Shown here one piece after another: positions 21,501 to 32,316 of a stretch of DNA of 64,000 nt (positions within the stretch are counted from its first letter, which is position 1; every line of letters starts with the position of its first letter). Below the pieces are notes generated by a model. The model had not been told where the DNA came from. It did no database searches and was given only the letters and a program-made list of their open reading frames with translations. The DNA lies in NCBI GenBank assembly GCA_947685225.1, contig CANTUV010000008.1, forward strand, positions 46,993,501-47,057,500. Direction: 5' to 3'. This DNA is from Garcia nutans. Lineage: Eukaryota; Streptophyta; Magnoliopsida; Malpighiales; Euphorbiaceae. The translations under genes and the position numbers were made by a program.

Positions 21501-22600
21501 CTACGGTGAAGGCGGGTGTGAAGATGATGCAGCCGAGGGATGAAGACTCAAAATCTTTGCAAGGTTGCTATTAATCTGTTCCAACTGCTGCAAGACTGCA
21601 GCATGGTTACGGTCCACCTTGCCCTCCAAAGCCTCAATCCTATTAATTATCTCTTGATTACCTGAGACCGGAGCATCCTCATCTAGATCAAGAGAGTCCG
21701 AATCGGACTCCTCTTGTACTCGAGGTTTCTTCTGACTGTCCCCCGGTGCTTCTGGCTCAGCGAAAGCCATCATATAAGCCCCTCTCCTATGCACCACCAT
21801 AAGCATTTTCTCTAATGTGGCCAAATCTAATGAATCATTACTCGTAATTCTAGTCATGCGACAGGTACTTGGGTCAAAATCATCAAAAAGGGCTAAGGCC
21901 AATGAGGTAACCAATCCTCCAATACAGATAGCCCCCTTCTTCTTATTTGTCAACTATAAAAAACATCAGCTAACCAATAGTCGGAACTAATAGGCACTGC
22001 ATTAACCACACAATCCAAGAAAAAGAGCTCACTCGATTCCACCACACCTGGGCTTTCCTTCCTAGCAAAGAATCCGCATGACATAAAACGATGCAAGTAC
22101 CTCAAAGTGGGATTTCTCAATTTAGTTGCTTTGGCCGATTTGGCCACATAAGTCCCCGAGCCCAAAGCTCCCCAAGCAAATTGTTGTTTAAACTCCTTAG
22201 GTATCGACCTTTCGCCATGTTGATGGAAACCAAATATACCATTTAATTGTTCAATACTCATCACAATTGATTTTCCAAACAACCTAAAACTCAACCTAGA
22301 GCCAATTTTCTGCGCATCTCTTTCAACATTAAGAGAAATTAAGAACTCCAAAGTAAGCTCTTGAAACTGCAAAGGTTGCAAGGAAACTAGGTTCTCCCAC
22401 CCAAGGAATTGAACATATCGATAAAAATTATCCCTAATATTAAGAGCATCAAGGGACTCATCATTGACATACCTCGTCGGGAAGAAACCCCGAGCCAAAA
22501 GATTTGCTCTCTTCAAAGATGAAACCGATGAAGATGAAGAAGCCCATTCAGTTGTAGGTCTCTTCTTCTTGCGGTGTGAAACTATCTTTGTTCTTGGCAT
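21501..22600 (-). pseudogene. ATHILA ORF-1-type protein
   Basis: The reading starts at 22600 with a basic N terminus (RKKKRP), then a stretch typical of the ATHILA ORF-1 family (PF03078 type): LGWENLV, ELTLEFLISL, SFRLFGKS and QLNGIFGF. Reading stops at 21950; the family C terminus (KKKGAICIGGLVTSLAL) continues in another frame from 21953 to 21501, ending in a coiled-coil-like, Ser/Pro-rich tail. This is best read as one gene broken by a small frameshift near 21952. Its function in Athila elements is not settled. Confidence 0.75.
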
Positions 22601-23450
22601 CTTGAAAAATCTGAAAAATTTAACACCAAAACTTGATTAAATCAAACTTTTATGAGAGAAGAAGTTTTAATGGATTATTTTTAGTTGTGGTGAAGAAATT
22701 TGATGTTTAATGGAGGATTTGGAGCTTGGAAGCACAATTGGTGGAGATTGCGAGAGAGAGAAAATGAAAGAGCGAGAGAGAGAATAGAAGAAAATTAGGG
22801 ATGGAATGTGCAAAAAATCATGTTTTTAAAGGGAAAAAAGTGGGAGACACGGCCAAGTTGGGGTGAACATGGCCGTGTCTTGTGTGTTTTGAGGGACACG
22901 GCCAGTGACTTGGCCGTGTCCCATGGGCGTGTCTACTACTGTAAGGAGAGGTGCAAAAAATAAAAATACAGAAACTTTTGGTGAAGCTTGGCAGTGTCCC
23001 ATGTGACACGGCCAAGCTCCTTGGCCGTGTCACCCACTGTGATAAATGTGCAAAATCAAAATAAAACCAAGTTTTTGTTGAGGCTTGGCTGTGTCCCATG
23101 TGACACGGCCAAGGGACAGGGCCAAGCTCCTTGACCGTGTCTCCTTCTGCCAAATTTAACATTTTTTTTATTTTTTTATTTTATATCACCAAATAACAAA
23201 GAAATTGCAAACCTCTTCTTCGATCAACCCTGAAACACCTTAGAAAAGTAAAAACCGATCAAAGCACCCATTCCATTTATTTAAACTAAACATAAAATCA
23301 AAATTTGCTAAATTTAAAATTACAACTTATGAAAAAGAAATGCAAACCGATGGGTTGCCTCCCATTTAGCGCTTCTTTAATGTCATAAAGCTGGACATAC
23401 TGCAAGACTTAGGAATCGTGGATCAAAGTGCTGTCAATGATCCTCATTTC
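22601..23450 (-). other. Spacer with a second cluster of GGCCGTGTC palindromic arms
   Basis: No gene supported. 22845-23145 contains several GACACGGCC and GGCCGTGTC arms like those in the LTR, in less regular pairs. 22740-22790 is GA-rich. Confidence 0.6.
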
Positions 23451-24266
23451 TTAAAATCCTCCTTTATATGGTTTAACTCTCTGTCCATTTACTTTAAAAG
23501 TCTTATTGGTTCGAGAGTTAAGCAATTCAATAGCACCAGAAGGACATACCTGAGTTATCTCGAAAGGACCACTCCATCGAGATTTGAGTTTACCTGGAAA
23601 TAGACGGAGTCGAGAATTAAAAAGTAAAACTTTCATACCTGGACTCAAAGTCTTTCGCACTATAATTCTATCATGAAGTGCTTTAGTGCGATCCTTATAA
23701 TTCCTCGAGCTCTCATATGCCTTTGGGTTAAGGCACCTTTGGGTCTCCTTCACTGGTTTAGCCCCCTCTTCTAAGGTCAGTGTTAGCTCCAATTTATCTG
23801 AGGAATCTGTCTGCAAGAAAACATCTGAAACAACTGCTTCAACACAATTAATTAAAGAACAATCCTCATATAAAGCAGTTGTAGGAATAGGAGAAGTGTT
23901 AAAAATAGAAAATTCAATCTTCTGTCCCAAGATAGTCATTGATAATTTACCATTTTTAACATCTATTAAGGTGTTGGTAGTAGCCATAAAAGTCCTACCC
24001 AGCAAAATAGTGTGTGCTGATGGTGTAGGGTTACTTCCTTCCATGTCAAGAACTATAAAATCCACAGGTACTATCAACCCTCCAACCTTAACTAACACAT
24101 CTTCTATAACCCCTTTCGGGAATCTAAGAGATCTATCAGCTAATTGCAACACGATTTTGGTTGGTTTAATTTCCCCTAGTTCTAATTCTTTATACACAGA
24201 ATAAGGCATCAAATTCACACTAGCTCCTAGATCACACATGCCGTCAGTCCCCTTTCCATTCCCCAT
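23451..24266 (-). pseudogene. Athila protease fused in frame to the integrase C-terminal tail
   Basis: 271 codons without a stop. The first ~120 residues are aspartic protease (CDLGASVNLMP, later HTILLGRTFMAT). From about residue 185 the sequence is the end of integrase (KALHDRIIVRK, KVLLFNSRLRLFPGKL, SRWSGPFEI). RT, RNase H and the integrase core are absent between them, a clean deletion of several kb with frame kept. The same frame runs upstream into gag, separated by stops. Confidence 0.85.
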
Positions 24267-24320
24267 AGTAAGTTGAATTATAAAGCTACTAGGATCCTTT
24301 AGCTTGGGAGGTAGTTTATG

Positions 24321-26042
24321 CTACAGAACAGCACCAGCTACCTCTGAAACTATCACCTTTTCATTCGGCTCATACCTCTTTTTCTTGGTGATCAGCTCTT
24401 TGAAGAATTTGGCATAAGCCGGCATGTTCTTTATGGCTTCCAGTAAGGGTAAGTTAATACTTACCTTAGACAGCATGTTGAAGATGTTAGAAAATTGCTT
24501 ATCTGGTTTATCATCCTTCAACCTGCTGGGGAATGGTATAGGTGGCCGGTATGGATTGCTCGCCTTATGTAAATCTGTTGAAGAGCATTTCTCAATTGAT
24601 CTTTCTTCAGCACCTTTGTTCTTTGTTTCTCCTTCCTTCTTGTTCTCCTGGTCACCTGCATTCACAAAATCATTTTCAACATTATTGTTAATTACCTTAC
24701 CACTTCTAAGAACAGTCACTAATTGTGCCTACTCAGGTTGACTTGGAAATTTCCCCTTTTGTTGAATCTGCATCTGTTGTGCAAGTTGCCCTACTTGAGT
24801 CTCCACTTTCTTAAAAGATGCTTCTAATGAATCCAGCCTCTTATTGGTCATCTCTTGATTTTTAGCACTGACTTGGATAAAAGCTTGTAAACTTTCCTCC
24901 AAACTCTCTATCTTAGACTGCCCTTGATTTGAGGATTGACCCTACTGTTGGTTCTATCTCTAGAGCAAATGGAAAGGCTGCTAAGAATTATTTGTTGCCC
25001 GGGAAAAATTAGGATGATTCCGCCAACCAGGATTGTATGAATTTGAGTAAGGATCATTCCGGGCCCTTGGTTGGAATCCCCCTATGGCATTGACTTGCTC
25101 AGCTTCATTACCAAAAGACTCATATGCAGAGGGGAAAATATTTGCTCCATGCCCAAGAGTTCCACAAATTCCATAAATTTCTTGAGTGGATGAAGAAGTG
25201 TTATTTTTCATATTCAGCATCTGCACTTGCCTTGTCAATTCAGCTATCTGATTGACCATCTCACTATTGGCTTCCAGTTGATTCACCCCTTTACTTATTC
25301 CCCTTACACTTTTCTGTTGAGAATTAGCTCCCAACATCTCAAAGATCTCATAAGTTTCATCAGCTGTCTTTTCTCCCATAGCTCCCCCAGCTGCATTATC
25401 AACAGTGTTCTGAAATTGCTGGGTTAAACCATCATAGAAAAACTGATTAAGAAGTTGAAGTGGGTAGTGATGATGTGGACACTGGATCAATAACATTTTA
25501 AATCTATCCCAAGCCTCATGAAATGGCTCTCCTTCAAATTGAGAGAATGTAGCAATCTTCCCTCTCAATTCAGCTGTCTTTTGATGTGAGTAAAACTTGC
25601 CCATAAATTTATTATAAACTTGCTCCCAAGTTGTCAAAGAATTTTCGGGCAACATCATAAGCCAGCTCTTTGCCCTATCCTTCAATGTATACGGGAAACA
25701 TCTCATCCTCAACTGGTCCTCTGTTAGTCCTCCCAATGGAAAAGTGTTGAGGGTAGAATAAAAATCCCGAATAAAGTTCAAAGGATCTTCATTTGGAACT
25801 CCATAAAATGATGGCAGCATGTTGTAATGAATGTTCTTCAACTCATAATTTCTTACTGTATCTGTCAGTCTTATGCAAGAGGTGGAAGTTCCAATGACAG
25901 GTCTAGCAAAATCTCTCATAGTCCTTTGTCTTTCTTCTGCCATTTTAACAGATTGTGCAGATTCTGACTCAAAATCAGAAGTGTCCTCCTCTGTAGTATC
26001 AAATCCGGTGTACAGTTCAAACTCTTCCCTGCTCCTTTTCAC
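24321..26042 (-). pseudogene. Athila gag
   Basis: 26042-24981 encodes the gag core: LPSFYGVPNEDPLNFIRDF, LKDRAKSWLMMLP, FMGKFYSHQKT and FHEAWDRFKMLL, which are Retrotrans_gag hallmarks. The cysteine-containing YGICGTLGH stretch is a degenerate zinc knuckle. Several stops lie between 24980 and 24720, then 24719-24321 continues in the same frame as a charged linker into the protease, with another stop at 24321-24323. Non-functional as read. Confidence 0.85.
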
Positions 26043-26216
26043 TCTCTAAATTTCTAGAATGACTGGGTATAGCTCTCCTCCAAGAGATCTCCTGCCTTGC
26101 ATAAACAAAATTTCTAGAAAAAGAAAATATTAAAAGCAAAAGACAAAATAAAATCAAAAGTAAATAATGAAAAATAATCTAAAGTATTTTTGCCTAATAA
26201 ACAATTACGCCAATTA

Positions 26217-26237
26217 GCTTCCCCGGCAGCAGCGCCA
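26217..26237 (-). other. Primer binding site of the Athila element
   Basis: Minus strand begins TGGCGCTGCTGCCGGGGA, 6 nt inside the 5' LTR. It is close to the Athila-class PBS (TGGCGCCGTTGCCGGGGA), thought to pair with tRNA-Asp. Confidence 0.75.
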
Positions 26238-26243
26238 AAAACT

Positions 26244-27977
26244 TGTTGCGCTCAAATTAACTCTACCACAAAGCGTCACTCGCAAGTATACGAGGTAGCT
26301 GTAGTAAAGGTGATCGGCCCAAGGTCGTCTCACAAGGAAGCTAAAGTAGATAATTGATTATCAGATTATAAATAACAAGTAATGAATAAATTTAAATTGC
26401 TAACAATTAATAAAGACAAATTGATCAAAATTAAAAACAATAAAAGTAAATTGAGCTGATGTTTTGATTCACTTAATAGAAGGGTCTAGGGTTTACACTT
26501 CTCTACTACTTATATGTATGAATGGTTATTCCTCTTAACCAAATTAATTTCAAAGATTAAATCTCAAGCAACTTAATTAATTGAATAAAGGAAATAAGCT
26601 CTCGCATTCAAACCTCTCTCAAATAATCTTGTTACGATTGAAATAATCTTTTCCTAGGTTATATCTCTAATTCACCTAAGTCCTTAATTGAATTGTTCCA
26701 GCATTAGACTTCATCTCTCAATCCATCATCTAATACCTAAAACACATAATTGGTGGCCAATCAATTATATATTAGCAATAATTCATTCAATAAAGGCTTA
26801 AAGAAATAATTGAGTTAATAGTAATAACCAATTCATACAATCATAGCAGATCCATACAAACCCTAGACTAGATCAAATTAGTTCATAATGCTATCAAACA
26901 TACTCATCTCATTAATATTCAAAGAAATCAATTTAGACATGATAATATCCAAAAATGCAATTCCAATGAAAATAAAGAAATAAAGTTCAAGAACAAAACC
27001 AAATTACAAACTCCTTGAAGCTTCTGAAGAATCTCTTGTTCAAATCTTGCAAGAAGGATGTATCAATGGCTAGAACAATCTAATATAATCTAGATTAATC
27101 AAAGTGTAATCAAAATCAAAGAAAACAAATGTGAAACCCTAAGTTCTTCTCTTTGACGGCTGATCCAATCTCAAACTCTCAACAACCTCAGAAAACCCTA
27201 ATTTTTTTTACATTTATACGAAACCTCCGCTTTAAAAAAAATCCGCTTGTCTTTGGTCCATGAGAGACACAACCAAGTTGGATGAGACATGGCCGTGTTG
27301 GAGGTGAATTGGAGGGACACGGCCACAAGCTTGGCCGTGTCCCTTGCTTGTGTTCGCTTCTGTGAGAGTTTCTTCTTTTCTTCTTTGGTGTGATTGAGTG
27401 ACACGGCCGTGTTGGAAGTCTCTAGGCTATGTTGGACAATTTTGGAGGGACACGGCCACAAGCTTGGTCGTGTCCCTTGCTTGTGTCTTCTACTGCTTGA
27501 TTTTCTTTCTTTTTCCTTTGGACCTGAGTGAGACACGGCCAAGCTAACACAACTTGGCCTTGTTTGAGCTTCTTTGGAGGGACACGGCCACAAGCTTGGC
27601 CGTGTCCCTTGCATGTGTCAGCTACTGATCTGCTGGCTTATCTTTTGCTAGTCATGGGACACGGCCATAAGCTTGGCCGTGTCCTCTGCATGTGTCAGCT
27701 ACTGTCCAATTTTTCCTTCTTCTTTGTTCCTTAGCTTTTTAACCTAAAACAAAACTTGAAACAAACTTTAAACAACAATTAAATGAACATTAACCAACAA
27801 AACATAAACACTCACTAAAAAACTAGGACAAAAATAACATAAACACTTAAATAAATTAAAACTACCAAAATTAATGAAAACACTAAATAAGCATATTAAA
27901 ACTAACAAAATACCTAAAGAAAACAATAATTATCATAACAAATAAGATACAAATATATAACAAAAACTAACAAAACA
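26244..27977 (-). repeat. 5' LTR of the Athila element
   Basis: 1734 bp, paired with 18315-20047; only scattered substitutions and small indels are visible by eye. Contains the same palindrome array (27314-27685). Confidence 0.92.
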
Positions 27978-27982
27978 AAGTG
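27978..27982. other. Target-site duplication, right copy (AAGTG)
   Basis: Identical to 18310-18314. Confidence 0.95.
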
Positions 27983-29476
27983 TTAGATGAACCAATGAAT
28001 CCTAAACCATGTTTCAAGTAAGGTGGTCTATGATTATTGATCAATTTATCTAAGGCCTCTTTTCCCTTATGAAATTTTGAAATTGACTCTTTTGGCTCAT
28101 TTATTTCATCCTTCAATGTTTTATTTTTTTTTATCACATTTTCTAAGCCATGTGAATTTTTTCATTTCATCAATTGATTTCAACAAGTTTTCATTTGAGG
28201 TCTTCAATTCTAATATAGAGTTTTTCAAAGACACAAAATTCTTTTCTAACTTGGAGCAATTATCTTTATAGAATTTCATCTTGGACAAATACTTTTCTAT
28301 CCTAAGGTTCATATCCTTAATCAAACCATTCTCATCTAAAGCATCATCAACATCATTATCATATTCAATTAAGTTTAAAGATGAAGTACTTACCTCTTTG
28401 GAGTTATTTTCATCTTCAATAGCCATGAGACATAGATTTGCAATTTTCTCCTCTTTTTCCTCTTCTTCTTCACTTGAGGAGTCATCATCCCATGTGGCTT
28501 TGAGTGATCTCTTCTTTTCCTTATCCCACTTCTTCTTTCTTTTCAATTTGAAGCAATCCAACTTGATGTGACCGGATTTGCCACATTCATAGCATTTTAC
28601 TTTATTCTTTTTATCTTTATCTTTCAAAGAGGATTTAGGAACTATACCTTTTTTAGCTTGTAATCTTCTCTTTCTCTTCCAATCACTTATCCTTTTGGTT
28701 AGCATAGCCAATTCTTCTTCATCATCACTATCTTCATCATTTGAGCTCTTAACTTCTTTGATGGCTTTGAGAGCTATTTCTTTCCTCTTATCCTGTTCGC
28801 CTTGTTCTTCTTCCCTTTCGGTGTGCAATTCGAAAGTGAGTAGTTTTTTAATAAGTTCATCGGTTCTCAAAGAGCTAAGGTCATGAGCTTCTTCAATTGA
28901 AGAGACTTTAGACTCAAATTTCTTCTTTGCTCAAAGTTCTCTCAAGATTTTGCTATTGACATCATCTTGATCATATATCTTTCCATATTTCTTTAATTCG
29001 TTGACAATGGCAAGTAACCGGTTTGTCATATCGGTGACATTTTCATTGCGCTTCATCTTGAATAGCTTATACTCATGCACATACATTTCTTGGTGAGCCT
29101 CACTTGAGTAGTACCCTCATGATAGTTCTCAAGAGTTTTCCAAATGCAATGTCCACAAGTGAGATGTTGAACTCTCCCACCTTCATCTCTTGATATTGAA
29201 TTCATTAAGATGGAGGCTGCCCTATGGTTCTTGAACCGATCTCTCACATTTTCACTTGACCATTGTGATTTAGGAAGAGGAACTATGATACCATCAACTT
29301 CATGAGTAGGAGGTTTCCGTACATTCTCAACAAAATCCCAAAGCTCAATTCCTTCACTATCTAGGAACAAGAACATCTTGTGTTTCCAATAGGAGTAATC
29401 CATTCCATCGAAATAGGGTCTAAGGGATCAATTTAAATTTCCATGGGTGAAGTTGTTTTTGGTGGAATGGTAGCCA
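27983..29476 (-). pseudogene. Copia gag
   Basis: Likely ATG at 29476-29474. Pieces in shifting frames: 29403-29053 (YWKHKMFLFLDS, WSSENV, a copia gag N-terminal domain) and 28870-28121 with an acidic and basic low-complexity region around a CCHC knuckle CYECGKSGHIKLDC. A frameshift follows the first ~15 codons, and a stop near 28933 sits in the ILREL/KKKFE stretch. The C-terminal part is cut at 27983 by the Athila insertion. Confidence 0.85.
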
Positions 29477-29519
29477 TTTTGGATCAAAATTTCATAATGA
29501 AGTTTAAAGAAATTTACTA

Positions 29520-29531
29520 GCTCTGATACCA
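29520..29531 (-). other. Copia primer binding site
   Basis: Minus strand TGGTATCAGAGC, complementary to initiator tRNA-Met, 2 nt inside the copia 5' LTR end at 29534. Confidence 0.85.
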
Positions 29532-29533
29532 CT

Positions 29534-29545
29534 TGTAAGACCTCA
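29534..29545 (-). repeat. Copia 5' LTR, inner fragment
   Basis: Only 12 bp (TGTAAGACCTCA), including the CCTCA duplicated by the Tekay 1 insertion. The rest of the LTR resumes at 55079. Confidence 0.75.
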
Positions 29546-31104
29546 TGTAATATCCTCATTTATGCCCTAGAAGTTTTGCATATTGTTGTTGTTGTTATTG
29601 TTATATATTGGATTGAATATATGTGTTAAATTGTAAGAGAAAAGAAATTGAGAAGAGAAAGTATATGTATATGTATTTTGGGAAGAAATAGGGTTTAGAG
29701 ACAAATTTATATGTTGTGTATATGTTAATATATATGACATATAAAGTGGTCAAAAGGCTTGGTCAATGCAAGAGAAGATATTTATTTGAGATTGGTAAAT
29801 TACTTAATTGGGCACATATAAGACAAAAAGATAATTATGTGAATAAGGGCACTTTGGTAATTGCTTGGATAAAATCACATGGTGGATATTTAAAGAAGGT
29901 TTGACTTGTGTTTTCTTCATCATTTCTTCTTCTTCTTCTTGTTGATGGCCGGCCCTCCATAGCCAAAGAGAAAGAAAGAGACAAGTGATGGTTTTGATGA
30001 TTTCAAGCTTAAATTGAAGAAAGATTAAGTGTTCAAGTGTTGATTTAAGAAGTTTTTAACTAAGGTAAGATCTTTTCTCTAATTTCTTCAATTCTTTTGA
30101 AGTGGTATGATTAAGTTGCTTATGGTATGATTGTAAGTATTGATTTTGCTTGATAGATGAGAAGTTGGGTTGGTGTGGGTGATGGAAGAGTAAGATTGGT
30201 GTTTAGTGAAATTGTTTCTGTTTTAGGATTAGTAAAGGCTGTGACTTGTATGATTTTTAATTAATTTTAGAAAAATGTTCTTGAAGTGAATTTTTGATAT
30301 GTTGTGCCTCTATGAGTCTAGAATGACTGAAAAATATGTTGATTCGATTTTGGAATGGTTATGAGTTTAGAAAGATTATTTTTATTAGACCTGTTCCAGC
30401 AGGTACCTTAACTGAGACAGCTCTATTTCCGAATTTTTAATAAAATGTAGAAAAATCATATTCAATTGAAATTTGGATATGTTGTTGCTTAGTGAGTCTA
30501 GTATTTTAGAAAAATAATTTGGAACCACGTTGATTGAATTTGATTTATGGAATTCACAAAGTTCAGAACTGCTGCCAGGATGCAGGGCAATTGGGGCAGT
30601 CTGGTTAGGTGAACTATTTGACCAAGATTTTGTGTTCAGTTTGATCTGAAATTTTAAAGGGATGATTTTAAGATACAAAACTAAATTCTGTAAAAATTTT
30701 AGAATTTTTAGTCAAGTAGATTATTTTATACAATTTTTCAAAATAAGGATAAAATGGAGTCTAAAACCAGAATGTATTATTTATATGAATCATATCAATT
30801 GTTCTTTGCCCTAATTGCATTGTTGAGATTGAGCAATGTTATATTATGCATTGTGAATGGTTATGTGTTTCATGAATGATATACATTGAAATTGAAATGA
30901 TAATTCAAATAAGACATGATATGAGACAATGCCATTGTGATTGGCTATGATGATGATATTGAAAGAAAGAAGGCATGTTTGCCTAAATGTGATGAGAATT
31001 TGAGAATGGAAATGGTAAGTATATAATAAATGAATTGTTTGTTTAATATGTTATTCAGTTTCAGAGTTCTGGATTTGGGTGGCATGCCTAAGAAATGATG
31101 AAAG

Positions 31105-31316
31105 GTAACAGTCTTGCCGGGTTGAGGATCTCCTCAAATGTGTTGAGTTGATGGTCCAAGAGACTGGGTCTGTTACACTATGAGAATTGTGAATATGAAA
31201 TATATGATTTGTAACAGTCTTGCCGGGTTGAGGATCTCCTCAAATGTGTTGAGTTGATGGTCCAAGAGACTGGGTCTGTTACACTATGAGAATTGTGACT
31301 ATGAACCAAAGCAGTA
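31105..31316 (+). repeat. 106-bp tandem duplication within the Tekay 1 5' LTR
   Basis: Copies start at 31105 and 31211 with GTAACAGTCTTGCCGGG. Each holds a 72-bp module bounded by GTAACAG and CTGTTAC with an inner TGAGGA-TC-TCCTCA palindrome. The 3' LTR has one copy (from 54136). Confidence 0.85.
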
Positions 31317-31593
31317 ACTCTGAACTCTGAATATCGTATTAAATACTTGTTGGGCCCATAGGTGTCAAGGTTATATAAATGTCCTAAATAATGTTATGAG
31401 TTAATGAAATAAGATGTTGGTTATTGAGTAATGTTGAATGTGGAAAGATGTTGAAATGTGGTATGCTCATATGACTATGATTTGTGAAATGCATAATTAT
31501 GTGTTAACTTTATATTTATAATGTTGATCTTATCAATAGCATATGTGGCATTGTATTGCATTAAAGCATACTATTAGCATGTTTTATCTTACT

Positions 31594-31629
31594 AAGCCGT
31601 TGGCTTAGCGCGATAGTGTTTAATCGCGC
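31594..31629 (+). other. Conserved twin hairpin of the Tekay LTR
   Basis: AAGCC-GTT-GGCTT (31594-31606) followed at once by GCGCGAT...ATCGCGC (31608-31629). The counterpart in the 3' LTR is at 54517-54551. Confidence 0.7.
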
Positions 31630-32156
31630 AGGTAATAGAGTGGATAGAGTTGAACCCGAGAGTTCTTCAAGACCAAGTGAGAGTAGACCTTGTTGAATCC
31701 ATTTTGGGAGCTTAAAGATCAGAGCAGACTTGCCAATCTTGTATATTTCTTTATATTTTGTAAAGAAATGTTTAATATGTAAATATGTAAATATTTTATA
31801 ACTTCCGCTGTGTAATATTTAAAAATGGGGGATCGTCACAAAACCTTTATTTTATGTTGTACTAGAAGTGTAAATTCTTTTTGCAGGTTGTAGTTGAGGT
31901 TACAAGGGGGATTTATTGGGAGTGTACTGAGAATGATTTTGTTTGCATTGGTTTGTGTAAAATGTTATTAAAAATAAGAAAAAAACCGGTTTTGTCGACA
32001 CTTGGGACTCAATTTTTAGGCGAAACTATGGCAAAATTTTTGAAAAAAAAAAATCGGAACTAAAATTTGACTAAGTAAAATTGGTAGCAACATTAGGTTA
32101 GTGTGGCACCTCTACTCAGCTTACATATGTAGGTCGGGAAGAGGTGTTACAATTTT

Positions 32157-32168
32157 TGGTATCAGAGC
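32157..32168 (+). other. Primer binding site of Tekay 1
   Basis: TGGTATCAGAGC, 5 nt after the LTR; initiator tRNA-Met type. Confidence 0.9.
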
Positions 32169-32316
32169 CTAGGTTTGAGATTCTCAACCTAGGTAAAATG
32201 TAATAAAAAGAATATTTTTACTTAAAAAGTGGTTTTGAATAACATATACGTTTGAGATTGGCAGTCTCTGATCTTTAATAAGATATAATCTGCTGTGTTT
32301 GCAGTGTTAGGTTGTG

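Larger units (their letters stand above)
18315..27977 (-). mobile_element. Athila-type Ty3/gypsy element, internal deletion derivative
   Basis: LTRs 18315-20047 and 26244-27977, both TGTTGCGCTC...AACAAAACA, very similar over 1.73 kb, with a perfect AAGTG duplication. PBS near the right LTR and PPT next to the left fix minus orientation. Order on the minus strand: gag, protease, integrase tail, ATHILA-type ORF. RT, RNase H and most of integrase are missing, so any further movement would depend on enzymes from another copy. Confidence 0.92.
29546..32151 (+). repeat. 5' LTR of Tekay 1
   Basis: 2606 bp. It is about 109 bp longer than the 3' LTR, mostly because of a 106-bp tandem duplication (starts 31105 and 31211). 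Carries a hairpin pair at 31594-31629. Otherwise only scattered substitutions against the 3' LTR are visible. Confidence 0.92.

Noticed and set aside
29716..29904. ORFs of 62 and 97 codons in the Tekay 1 LTRs (also 30385-30678, 52747-52935, 53416-53709)
   Set aside because: Repeated only because the LTRs are copies; no known domain or start context.
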